DNA of 64,000 nucleotides from Pithys albifrons albifrons (lineage: Eukaryota; Chordata; Aves; Passeriformes; Thamnophilidae), in assembly GCF_047495875.1 (NCBI RefSeq), contig NC_092467.1:24075066-24139065 (forward strand), given 5' to 3'. Of the stretch, positions 1-8,498 are shown piece by piece. A model generated the notes under the pieces. That model searched no databases, was not told where the DNA came from, and saw only the letters and a program-made list of their open reading frames with translations. Numbering within the stretch: the stretch's first letter is position 1; each line of letters starts with the position of its first letter. Both the position numbers and the translations under genes were made by a program.

Positions 1-114
1 GCAAGTGTTGTCTGTCCTGTGTAGAGGTGCAGAGCTGGAACTGTCTGTCCCTTGCTAAGCTCACTTGTATGGTCTGCCCACCATCTGTTCACTGTTTCTT
101 CTGCTTTTCTTAAG

Positions 115-168
115 ATTGGAACTACATCTGGCTTTGCACAAAGTGAAGACAGTGGTTCTGTTTCCACG
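115..168 (+). CDS. NASP: NASP exon (fourth from last)
   Basis: Eighteen codons between a TTAAG acceptor and a GTAAGT donor. They encode IGTTSGFAQSEDSGSVST, in phase 0 at both ends. Confidence 0.85.
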
Positions 169-1946
169 GTAAGTTAATTTAAGATGGCTGTTACTAATTC
201 TTGTCTGCTCTAAGGATTACTGATTGCAGTTGCTCATGGGTCAATGTCTGTCTTGTAACAGATCCCAGTAAGAAAAGCAGCTGATGGTGCATCTCAGTGT
301 GTTACAGACATCTCTCACCTAGTCAGGAAAAAGGTGAGTCCAGAAATAACTTGTTGAACGAGCAGTTTGTTCAAGTACCATTGGCTTGCTCCTTGTAATT
401 GGATTGTCTTAAAGAGTTTTTTTCTTAACTTAGTTATATAATAGGAAAATACTTTAAAAGTAAAACCAGAAATAGTGCATGAAACTCCTTTCCACTGGGA
501 GCCAATCAGCCTGAGAATCATCTGAGCTCCAGGAGACTGTTCTTGGTGGTTTGGTACCCTGCCTGACCCACACTGGTGTAACTTTTGACCCTGCAGGTGT
601 TCTCTGAACAAGGGCTTCCTCTGCTGAGGACCCTCAAGAGCAGCACGCTCACCTGCAGATCTCAAGGAAAGGGCAGGCAAACAGGCTGGGCTGGGTTCCC
701 TTCTTTCCAAAAGGAAATGGAGACTTGGACTTAAAACACAGTAAAGCCAGGACTCATGGTGATAGTGATAAACTGTCTCTTACAGAGATCAGGTGTTGAG
801 CACTCTGTTAATTTAAAGGTGTGTGTGTTTGGTATAAGTAAGAGTATCCCCTGTAGGCACTTGGTTTTTATGTTGCCCCTGGCCATGGCACAGCCTGGCC
901 CCTGTTCCATTGGCCTCTGTCAGTTCAGGTGTGCCTGAAGTGACTTAGAGCTGCTTTACACGGGTGATTTCAGGTGTTGTAGATGCCCTAACCCTACCCT
1001 GGAACTGTTAGTGGGCTCAATGGTTGCGTTCCTTGCCAGACAAGGATAATTCAGCACTGGAGATTGCTGTGATTGACACCTTGGAGCCACAGCCTTAGAG
1101 CTGTGTTACACCCTCACTCTGAGGTGTCTCTCCTGAACCTGGCAAGCACAAGTTGGGTAAATGATGTGCAATGACTTCTAATGCTAAATTTCCCCAAAAG
1201 ATTAAAACTTTAATTTGTACTTAGTGAAGACTATAAACGATTTTGTCTTCAGAGGAAACCAGAGGAGGAGACTCATCAGGGAGACAATGAAGCCAAGAAA
1301 TCTAAACCAGAACCAGCTGTCAATGGTGGTGGTGGTGGTGATCCTGCCCCCAGTGGAAATGAGGTTGCAACAAAAATGGAAGAGGAGGTGGGCAGCTGAG
1401 CCAGGAGTCTGAGCTGTGCTTTTTATTTTATTTCCCCCCCACACTCTGTTCAGGGATGGTTCTGTGCCTGGTAGATGCCCTGGTTTTATTGCCTGCTGGC
1501 CTTCACAAGGCTTCCCAGATGAGATGAGGAATATTCCCAGGGGACAGAATGCATGTTGTACAGGGGTGTGTGACTCTGTATGGGCTGGATAGACCCAGCT
1601 GTGGAGCCTTGTCTGGGGTGGGACAGAGATGGATTCTGGGAGTTTGAGCTGGGCTGAACTCCAGTACAGACTCTTCCCCCAGTTGTTCATTCTCCTGGGT
1701 GTTATTACTTAGCCCTGGGCTGCACTTGTTAATATCAATGCTTTAGAGTAATGTTGGGCTCTGGAGGCCAGCAAAGCTTATGCAGTCAGTTAAATCTTCA
1801 AATTACGGTACCCTTGGGCCACTGCATGAGTTGGTGCTGTAAGGAAGTGTCTTGTGGTTTTTTTTAAAACAAACCCTTCTCTTCTCTTTTAGACAGAGAA
1901 AAGGCCACAAGCAGAATCAGGGGCTGCAGTTGAAAGCACAGTATGA
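115..1946 (+). CDS. NASP: NASP, C-terminal part (last four coding exons)
   Basis: This is the 3' end of the gene for nuclear autoantigenic sperm protein, a nuclear TPR-type chaperone for histone H3-H4 and linker histone. Four exons (115-168, 262-333, 1253-1387, 1893-1946) join in phase 0 and read on to a TGA stop. The joined protein contains SGFAQSEDSGSV, then CVTDISHLVRKKRKPEEE, then KKSKPEPAVNGGGGG and PSGNEV, then AESGAAVESTV at the end. These match the known vertebrate NASP tail block by block. The basic RKKRK stretch, built across the 333/1253 junction, is the nuclear localisation region. The TPR repeats and acidic domain lie left of the window. A run of GGT codons gives a short polyglycine tract. 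Junctions follow GT-AG, and the AATAAA about 100 nt past the stop fits a short 3' UTR. Identity is confident because of the order and similarity of the blocks and the downstream neighbours. Confidence 0.93.
262..333 (+). CDS. NASP: NASP exon (third from last)
   Basis: Twenty-four codons between an AACAG acceptor and a GTGAGT donor. They include CVTDISHLVRKK, the most strongly conserved block of the NASP tail. Confidence 0.9.
1253..1387 (+). CDS. NASP: NASP exon (second from last)
   Basis: Forty-five codons from RKPEEE to KMEEE. The acceptor is TCTTCAG and the donor is a non-canonical but acceptable GTGGGC. Five GGT codons in a row encode a polyglycine tract. Confidence 0.88.
1893..1946 (+). 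CDS. NASP: NASP terminal coding exon
   Basis: A pyrimidine-rich TTTTAG acceptor is followed by 17 codons (TEKRPQAESGAAVESTV) and TGA. The mammalian tail is longer after this point, so the bird protein ends a little earlier. Confidence 0.88.
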   Translation, partial: TEKRPQAESGAAVESTV

Positions 1947-2066
1947 TAATTCTTTAACCTTGGACACTCCTCTCCTTACAAGGAAAATGGTTTTGTATAT
2001 AGTGTATTTTTTCACTTTTTGGCAACTTTTGTATGACTTCAATAAAGATTGTAAGCAAATGGTCCT
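1947..2066 (+). other. NASP: NASP 3' UTR
   Basis: Short AT-rich untranslated tail from the TGA stop to a cleavage point estimated about 20 nt after the AATAAA. Confidence 0.7.
2041..2046 (+). terminator. NASP: NASP polyadenylation signal AATAAA
   Basis: Canonical hexamer about 95 nt after the NASP stop. It is followed by the T/G-rich stretch TGGTCCTTGTCTTG expected of a downstream element. Confidence 0.8.
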
Positions 2067-2664
2067 TGTCTTGACCATCCTCCTGTGACAAGTTCCAGCC
2101 TGTGCTCCAGGCTGCTCCCCTGGGATGCAGGGCTCAGCCCTGGCCCAGTGCTGGGCTCATGTTCCATTAAGCTTCAACACTTCATCCACCTCTGCCTCAT
2201 GAGGCAGGGGCTGGGCCGGGGCAGCCTGGTTGTTGGGGGGAAGAAGAGCAGTGAATGAAATTCCCTGTGGTCTTGTAGAGGAAAAGTCTGGATCTGACCA
2301 TTTTTTACTTCTCCTGGGACAGCAGCCATGTGCTTACAGCTGGGGCTGTTTAGGGTCATTGTAGGCTGAACCTGAGGTGCCTCCCTCGGCCTTGACCAGC
2401 CAAAAGATGGTGGGAAAGGCTGATAAAGAGCTTTGTAACATCCTGAACAGTGTTGATGTGTATTTCTATCTCTATTTAACCTCCACTTTCCCCCTTTGCT
2501 CAAGAAGAGCTTGCAGAGATGGATGGGGTATAGGAGCAGGCAGTGATGGCTCTGTGCATGGCATGGCTCTCCCCTGAGCCAGCCTGTATGTGCCCAGGTG
2601 GGGACAGGAGCCTGCTCTGGGACGTGTGTGTGTGTGTATAAAAACAGGCCAAGAAGTGAAGAGC
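2067..2664. other. Intergenic spacer, NASP/CCDC17 tail to tail
   Basis: No exon is recognisable on either strand. The stretch holds a 16-bp perfect palindrome at 2192-2207 and a short TG run near 2624-2637. It separates the two convergent polyadenylation sites. Confidence 0.6.
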
Positions 2665-2679
2665 AGTGGGCTGCAGTGA

Positions 2680-2685
2680 TTTATT
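2680..2685 (-). terminator. CCDC17: CCDC17 polyadenylation signal AATAAA
   Basis: AATAAA on the minus strand about 200 nt past the tentative stop codon. It suggests cleavage near 2665. Confidence 0.65.
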
Positions 2686-2881
2686 AATGCGAGCATGGGG
2701 CCTGTGACACTTAGGAAGGCTGGTGCTGGGTTTTTCTGGTTCCCAAGGCTGACTTGTGTATATCCCTGATCTGGCCTTCCCTACAAAAGGCTGGGGTTGG
2801 GGAATGGACCTGATTGAACAAGCTGAGTCAGAGGAAAAGGATTGTGGTTTTGCCCTCTGTGGCCACCACTGAGAGCAACAC

Positions 2882-3107
2882 TCATCTGGCTGTAGGCTCA
2901 GTCTGGGGGCAGGGAGCAGGCTCAGGTGGAGGCTGAGCTATGTAACTCAGGGACTGCTGGCTTGGGGGTCTGCCTGATGCTGCCTGTCCTCTCCCTGCTG
3001 CCAAAATGCCCAGACCCTCTCTGCTCCCAGCAGGGGTCCTGTGTCCTGCCCCCCACTCAGCAATGGGGTTCTGGTGCCCATTACACAGCCAGTCCCAAGC
3101 TCCATCC
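2882..3107 (-). CDS. CCDC17: CCDC17 last coding exon (tentative)
   Basis: ATGCAG acceptor followed by 75 codons, in phase with the preceding donor, up to a TGA. It encodes DGAWDWLCNGHQ and ends PAPCPQTEPTAR. There is no clear similarity to mammalian CCDC17, so this rests on phase, the stop and the polyadenylation signal 200 nt further on. Confidence 0.4.
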
Positions 3108-5685
3108 CTGCATCTCGAACACTGGTTTTGACATCCCTTCATCACCTTAACAGTTAATAACACTGAGTGTGAGGGGATACACAGGGTAGTGGTGCAGGAA
3201 CATGGCCCATTCCTGGCTCACCTTCGGGGAGGTTTGTGCTGTCCTGGGGACTCCTGAGCGGGAGGAGGGTCCTCCAGGGCCACAAAGGGGCTGAGGGGGA
3301 GGTTGGGGGGCATGTGAGCTGGAGGGCTGCCTGTCCCCATTGCTGGTCTGGGGGCCTCCTAGGAAAGGAAGAAAGTGGTGTCAGGGGGGAGAAGGGTCCT
3401 GGCATGGGCGGGAGCTGCCAGGTCACTCACGGCATTGGTGTGCAGAGCAAATCCCCAGCTGCAGCCAAGGCAGCAGTTCCCGAATCTTCCCAAGCTCATA
3501 CTTCCACACCTATCATCCCATTCCCATTGGCAGCCCAATGCTACCTCCATTTTCCCCTTCCTGGAGAGCTGGAGATCACCTTGGGATGAGGCTCTTACCC
3601 TAAGAAGTTCTGGCACAGCCAGGGCTGGGGGCAGCGAGGGGGCCATGGAGGGTGGAAGGACGGGATGTGGCAGCTGTGACCTCGCCTGCTCAGCGTGGCA
3701 TCGCAGCATCCCCACCTCTGCCTGGAGCTGGGCCAGCTCCTCTGAGTGCTGCTGGGCTGCCCGTGAGCCTGGGGGACAGGATTTCCTCACTGTGGGTTTG
3801 CACTCCCCCAGCAACCATTTTCCCAGCATCTCACCAGGCCAGTGTTCAGCATCTGAACCAGGACTCTGCCTGCTCAGTACAGAGATCCCACCTTGAGCTG
3901 TGCAGCTGCAATCCTCCCTTCCCTGCCCCTTGTCCATATTTCCATGAGCCATGTCCAGCCCAGGGGGCCCTCATGCTGCAACCGCAGAAGCAGCAGGGGG
4001 TGTGTGAGGTGAGATGGGGGACCCCCTTCCCTGGGACCCATCACCTACCAGCATTGGCTCTCCTCTCCCTCCTGACCTTCAGTGCCAACAGTTCATCTTC
4101 CAGACGCCAGTTTTCCATCTCCACAGCCAGCAGTGCTGCTTCCAGACCCCGTGTGCCGGGAGGCTCTGCCGGCACAGCCAGGGGTGCTTCAGGTGCCAGC
4201 TGTGGAGTCATGATCCCTGCAGGGAGATGGGCCCGGGGCTGGGGTTGGGGCTTACCCATCCACCTGCCCCTGTGCAGCCCCAGGGTTCCTTTCTCCAGCA
4301 CCGTGGCCTCCAGCTGGAGCTGGAGGAGCTGGTCCAGGATGGCCAGGTCGTGTCCTCCAGCGCGCAGGTAGGACAGTCGCAGTGCCCTGCCGGAGCCCTG
4401 GATCAGCCACCAGAGGGCTCGGCAGGACACTGCTGGATGTGCCATCACCCCAGGCCCTCACCTGGCCTCAGCAGCAAGCGGCCCCGCGGGTGGCAGGAGG
4501 GTGTCGAGGTGGAGCGTGGCCCTGGGTAGGAAACGGGCAAATGGGGGGATGAGGAGGCCAAAGGCCCTTTGATGGAGAGCAGCGAGCGGAGTGGGTGCTC
4601 CCCAGGACGGTGCTGAGCTCTGTGTGCCCCAGGCTGGGACTCACCTGTGCTGTGCTGCTTGCACCTGCCTGACCTGGTCCTTCGGGTCTTGCAGGACCTC
4701 CCGGCTCAGCCCCAGGTGCCCCTGCTCAGGCTGGGGCTCCACAGCTGCCCCGGCCCCCAGTGCTGCCAGGCGCCGGCACAGCCCTGCGGGATGGTGAGGG
4801 GACGGGGGCTCAGCACGGCCCCTGCAGCCCCACTCCTGAGAGTTCCTGCATCCCACACGTGCCTCCCCATCACCCCAAAGCCACTGCCAGCGCCTACCCT
4901 CTCTCTGCTGCTCCAGCTGCTGGGTCCTGGCCCGGATCTCGGCCACTTGGCGTTCGTGGGCCTCCAGCAGCTCCTGCGGTGGCTGCCCCTGTGGCGGGAC
5001 CGGCTGCCGGGGGGGCTGTGCCTGCTGCACAGGGGGCAATGGGCGGGAGGCGTCGGGCACTTCCATTCGTGGGGTGTGGGGAGCTGTCGGGGCGCTGATG
5101 CCCCAGGGGCACGGGGCTCTCTGTACCTGCACTGCCAGCCTGCTGGAAGGGGGGTCGGCCGTGCGGAGCAGGGCCCTCTCTCGGGGGCTGAGCACGTCGC
5201 CCAGAGGAGCCCCCCGAGCCCACGCTGGTTCCCGGTGTCCCCCCACGGGGAGCTCACGGCGATGGCGCGGCTTAGTGCGGTCCCCGTGCTGGGACACCTC
5301 GCCCTTGCAGACACAAATGGCAAGAAAGGGTGGAAAAAAAAAAGAAAACTCACCAATACACTTTCCTGCCTGTGGTACAATAAGCACCAAAGGCTCCCTG
5401 CGTGCTGCAGGCAGGAGAGCAGAGGGTTGCCCGGCTCCGGCCCAGCTGCATCCAGCCACGCTGGCTGCGATGCTGCTGCCCAGCACTGTCCCCGTCCCGA
5501 TCCCTCCTCCCCATCCCCGTTCTGTGCCAGCCCCGCAGTACCGAGGTGTCCCGTGGCGTCCCCGCAGTGCCCGGTGTCCCCGCGGCAGGCACAGTATCCC
5601 CAAGGCACAGCCGCTCTCGGTGCGCCCGCAGCAGCGGCCGCGAGCCGAACGCCATGCGGCAGCCGGGGCAGGGGAATCTCCCCAT
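2882..5685 (-). CDS. CCDC17: CCDC17, coiled-coil domain-containing protein 17
   Basis: Minus-strand gene assigned from synteny (between NASP and GPBP1L1) and from conserved blocks. The proposed ATG at 5685 begins MGRFPCPGCRMAFGSRPLL, a C2H2-like finger (CPGC then H and C) like the mammalian N-terminus. Later exons carry REPLVLIVPQAG, coiled-coil segments such as ARTQQLEQQRE and CRRLAALGAG, then LRLSYLRAGGHDLAILDQLL, then AVEMENWRLEDELLALK, and another coiled coil, QQHSEELAQLQAEV. From 5354 down to 2882 the exons are 5354-5404, 4898-5224, 4645-4783, 4462-4521, 4256-4386, 4049-4216, 3599-3768, 3222-3358 and 2882-3107. All adjacent phases agree in this chain. The end of the first exon and the acceptor near 5224 are uncertain. 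The function of the protein is not established. The C-terminal part is much shorter than I expect for mammals. The region is very GC-rich, so overlapping long open frames on both strands are shadows. Confidence 0.75.
3222..3358 (-). CDS. CCDC17: CCDC17 exon, proline-rich (probable)
   Basis: TTTCCTAG acceptor and GTGAGC donor with one open frame: EAPRPAMGTGSPPAHMP, then NLPLSPFVALEDPPPAQES. The latter resembles the FADPPP region near the mammalian C-terminus. Phase fits the preceding exon directly. Confidence 0.55.
3599..3768 (-). CDS. CCDC17: CCDC17 exon, coiled coil
   Basis: CCCCAG acceptor and GTAAGA donor. The encoded SRAAQQHSEELAQLQAEVGM is heptad-like, followed by a proline-rich stretch ending PALAVPELLR. 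The phase fits the exon upstream. Confidence 0.7.
4049..4216 (-). CDS. CCDC17: CCDC17 exon
   Basis: CTGCAG acceptor and GTAGGT donor. The exon encodes IMTPQLAPEAPL through LLAVEMENWRLEDELLALK and VRRERRANA, a clear match to the mammalian LLAVEAENRRLEAEILAL region. Confidence 0.85.
4256..4386 (-). CDS. CCDC17: CCDC17 exon, most conserved block
   Basis: Encodes ALRLSYLRAGGHDLAILDQL followed by LQLQLEATVLEKGTL. The acceptor GGCAG is preferred over one 11 nt upstream because only it preserves frame with the previous exon. The donor is GTAAGC. Confidence 0.85.
4462..4521 (-). CDS. CCDC17: CCDC17 exon
   Basis: ACCCAG acceptor and GTGAGG donor around 60 nt encoding ATLHLDTLLPPAGPLAAEA. This aligns with the mammalian segment ending SLAAEI. 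Confidence 0.75.
4645..4783 (-). CDS. CCDC17: CCDC17 exon
   Basis: CCGCAG acceptor and GTGAGT donor. The exon encodes LCRRLAALGAGAAVEP through VRQVQAAQH, and its phases match both neighbouring exons. Confidence 0.75.
4898..5224 (-). CDS. CCDC17: CCDC17 exon with first coiled-coil segment
   Basis: Open frame from a weak acceptor near 5224 to the donor GTAGGC after 4898. It includes LSPRERALLRTADPP and ends in the heptad-like AEIRARTQQLEQQRE. The 5' boundary is chosen because its phase fits the upstream exon, but its pyrimidine tract is poor. A stronger tract lies near 5300 without a compatible frame. Confidence 0.6.
5354..5404 (-). CDS. CCDC17: CCDC17 exon
   Basis: A strong pyrimidine-rich CTGCAG acceptor and a GTGAGT donor flank 51 nt. 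In one frame this reads RREPLVLIVPQAGKCI, resembling the mammalian EPHRAAVVVPGS segment. Confidence 0.6.
5600..5685 (-). CDS. CCDC17: CCDC17 first coding exon (zinc-finger-like), 3' boundary uncertain
   Basis: The ATG at 5685-5683 opens MGRFPCPGCRMAFGS, with C-x2-C followed by H and C, resembling the mammalian CCDC17 N-terminus. No strong donor is obvious. Weak GT sites occur further down, so the lower boundary given here is only the end of the recognisable homology. Confidence 0.55.
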
Positions 5686-5906
5686 GTCTCGCACCCTGGA
5701 ATGCGGAGCGGGGTGGGGGGACACCCTGCAGGAAGGAGAGCGCTGGGTGCGGCGTTTGGAGCCGCTGTTGCTACGCGGGGCGCTGGGCAGGGTCGGGCAG
5801 CGAGTGCGGCCACACCCCCGGCTTGGCCGTTCCCTGTTTATCACGGGCACAGGAATGGGGAAGAAACGTCGCTTGGGCACCTGAGCAATCCACAGAAACA
5901 AGATGA

Positions 5907-7124
5907 GGGAGGTCCCACAGCGCTTCCCCTCCGTTGTTACAAAGCACTCGTTGCCTGGGGGTGTCCCGGGGGTGGTTCTTTCCGCCTTGCAGCAGCTCCC
6001 AGCTCTGCACCACGGGTTTCAACTGCGGAACCGCAGCACAGAGGTTTAACAACTCTTGCTCCTTCTCCAAGCCACAGGTGCCCAGGCTCCGCCTCCGTTC
6101 CCAAAACAAGCTCCACACTCTTCTATGCTTGGCACCCACCGCTCCTTGAGGAGCACTCCTTGAGGCTGTTCCCGGGGTGCTGCAGGTCCCCCCCCCCACC
6201 CCCCCTCACTGACAGGGAACCCAGTCACAGACCTTGGAATTCCTCGGGAAAAAGCTGCCTTGGTGTATGGGGATTTTTTGGATCAGGCTCACCCAGAGGC
6301 TGGAACTGCCACTTCCAACATTTCCTCAATGTTTGAACCCTGCACAGTCCCCAGGAGCGTTTGGGCACAGGAGTCGGAGTCTGGCATGAAACACAAAATG
6401 CTTTCCGTATACACAGGCCAGGCTGGTCCCTCACTCCAGGCAGGGATTCCTCAGCAATCCAGTTGCTCTGTTCCAAGTGGCTGTCAGCATGGATTTAAGG
6501 TGAAGGGGTTTAAACTTACCCCATTTCTTGCCAACAGTGCACACAGACCTGCATAATTTGATTTAAATGAACATAGGAAGGTAAAATTTTAAAAAACAGA
6601 TAGGCCTCTCCAGCCAGAAGCCATGCTTGATGGGACCAAAGCACAAGGACATTTGAAAAGAATGAGACACTGTGAAATGTCTTACAGGAGCTCCAGCACT
6701 TCCACAAGCGTTTCCCAGGCAGATCCAGTCCCTGGAGCCTGGTTTCCAGAGGACACTGATGAAGAAATGCCCCATTGCTCCTCACTTTGGGTTCACTGCA
6801 GAGGCAAAGGTACAGCTGGCACAGCCACATCTGATAGTGGTGAGTGTGCTCCCTTCAGTCTGGATGAAGATTCATGGATAAACATTACAATTTTCTTATA
6901 CCTCTGTCCTCTCTGCCTGGCCAGGAGTGGATTGAAAACACATGGGCACAACACCGTGGTTGACCCCCTCAGGTCAGCAGGATCCAGGTGTAGCTCTTGC
7001 TGTGCAGCTCCATCCATCCCACTTGCAAACACTGCACAACACCCGAGCACCTTCCAAATCCAAAACCTCTGTGCACAAGCTGAACTTACACCAGACACTA
7101 AAATAGCTTAGGCCACAACTGAGT
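5907..7124. other. Intergenic spacer, CCDC17 5' end to GPBP1L1 3' end
   Basis: No convincing exon on either strand. It presumably holds the CCDC17 promoter at its left end. There is a C-rich run at 6187-6206. The open frames here lack splice context or recognisable protein blocks. Confidence 0.5.
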
Positions 7125-7140
7125 TGTTTGTAAAAGTCTT

Positions 7141-7146
7141 TTTAAT
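7141..7146 (-). terminator. GPBP1L1: GPBP1L1 candidate polyadenylation signal ATTAAA
   Basis: ATTAAA, the common variant hexamer, on the minus strand. A GTTGTGG element lies about 30 nt downstream. Several AT-rich alternatives exist nearer the stop. Confidence 0.45.
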
Positions 7147-7866
7147 CTAATAGAAATGTTTTCATGAATTTTTAAAAAAGATTTCAATGAAAACAGCTTT
7201 GGATTCAGACATTCCCTTGCCACATTGTGAACATAAACAGCAGCATTGCACTAGGAACAAGTGACGTGACACCGACTGGTCGAGCTTCACCATTTTGTAT
7301 GAAGCAGAAAAAAAAGCAAACTGCTTGAGTAGAAGATAATTTCAATTATTTTCTTTAAAACAAAACCCCAAACACAAGCTGTCATCTCAGCATTGTTCTT
7401 CCTCTCCCTTCTTAAAGGAAGAGTTCAGCTCCTGCAATCTGAGCACTACAGCAATGTTTGCCAAGTGGAAAAATAGAGTGGGAGAAGAAACTGTTTATCC
7501 CCAGTGCTACCGAATCCCCAAAATTACAGGTCCCTTAGAGGAAAGCTCTTCTTACATAAGAAAGACAATTAGAATTGGCAAACTGATGCAAAATATTTAT
7601 TCCAAGTTAGTTATTTTTGATGCAGTAGTTTTTCCCCCTCATACAGACTCAATGTGATAGTCACTTTTTAAAATCTGTAAATAATGTTATCAAAATAATC
7701 TTAATCTTTGAAATCTCACAAAAAATTTATATTTTACAATCCACCCTGAATATCAAGGCTGCAAGAAGAACACAAACAATTCCTATATCCAAATATTTTA
7801 CAGCTGTACCCAAAAAAAAAGAAAACCACAAACGCCTGGTTAAGTGATGAAGCTCCCCGAGCCGCC

Positions 7867-7890
7867 AAAAAAAATAAAATAAAATAAAAT
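7867..7890. repeat. (AAAAT)n simple repeat
   Basis: A-rich pentamer run inside the GPBP1L1 3' UTR. Confidence 0.85.
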
Positions 7891-8351
7891 ATTCATGTTA
7901 TTAGCATTAATTTAACATAATTAGAACTTCAAAAGCCATTTTGTCATCGACAATGATTGTTTTAGCACACCGTTACCGCGCGGCACTGGGCAATGCGGCG
8001 GCACTGTTAGAAGCTTGTTGTTGCAGAGATCAGTCAGCCACTTGTGTCCTGCTCACACGACTGAACTTGTGCACTGCCCCACAAGGGATTTCTGTCAAAA
8101 TTTGCTAGCTGCACAAACTTCTAGTAAGCATTAGGGCAAAACCAAAAGAAAAAGCTAAAGAAGCCAATTTCTCTCTTCTTTGGGATACAATTATTTCCCT
8201 TGTGCATGAAGTATCAACAACAAAAGAAAAAACTGAACAGACTGGAGACAGAATAAAATCTGTTTAGTTTATACAACCCCAAACACGTGTTGAACTATGA
8301 ACTGAGTTTATTGGGTTGGTTTTATTTATTTTAATTTTATTGTGCCCAGTT

Positions 8352-8498
8352 TCAGGCATCGTCATCTGATGTTTCACTGCTACTAGTTTCTGTGTCCGAG
8401 TCCTCAATCTTTGTCTTAAAAGTGCTTCTCCAGTGGAACAACAGGCTGGAGCCGCGGCCCTGAAGAAATCCATTCTTCCCAAATCCATTTCTTCTTCG
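8352..8498 (-). CDS. GPBP1L1: GPBP1L1 terminal coding exon
   Basis: CTGCAG acceptor. Encodes RRNGFGKNGFLQGRGSS through an acidic serine cluster ending SETSDDDA and a TGA at 8354-8352. Confidence 0.93.
   Translation of the reverse strand, partial: RRRNGFGKNGFLQGRGSSLLFHWRSTFKTKIEDSDTETSSSETSDDDA

Larger units (their letters stand above)
7125..8351 (-). other. GPBP1L1: GPBP1L1 3' UTR
   Basis: AT-rich stretch of about 1.2 kb after the stop, without other coding signal. Its end is inferred from the ATTAAA at 7141-7146. It includes an (AAAAT)n run at 7867-7890. Confidence 0.6.

Noticed and set aside
989..1004. CCCTAACCCTACCCTG, telomere-like
   Set aside because: Only about two imperfect units inside an NASP intron. 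No array.
2192..2207. 16-bp perfect palindrome CTGCCTCATGAGGCAG
   Set aside because: Short and without loop. No evidence of function beyond chance in GC-rich sequence.
6623..7111. 162-codon open frame between CCDC17 and GPBP1L1
   Set aside because: No similarity recognised and no exon signals.
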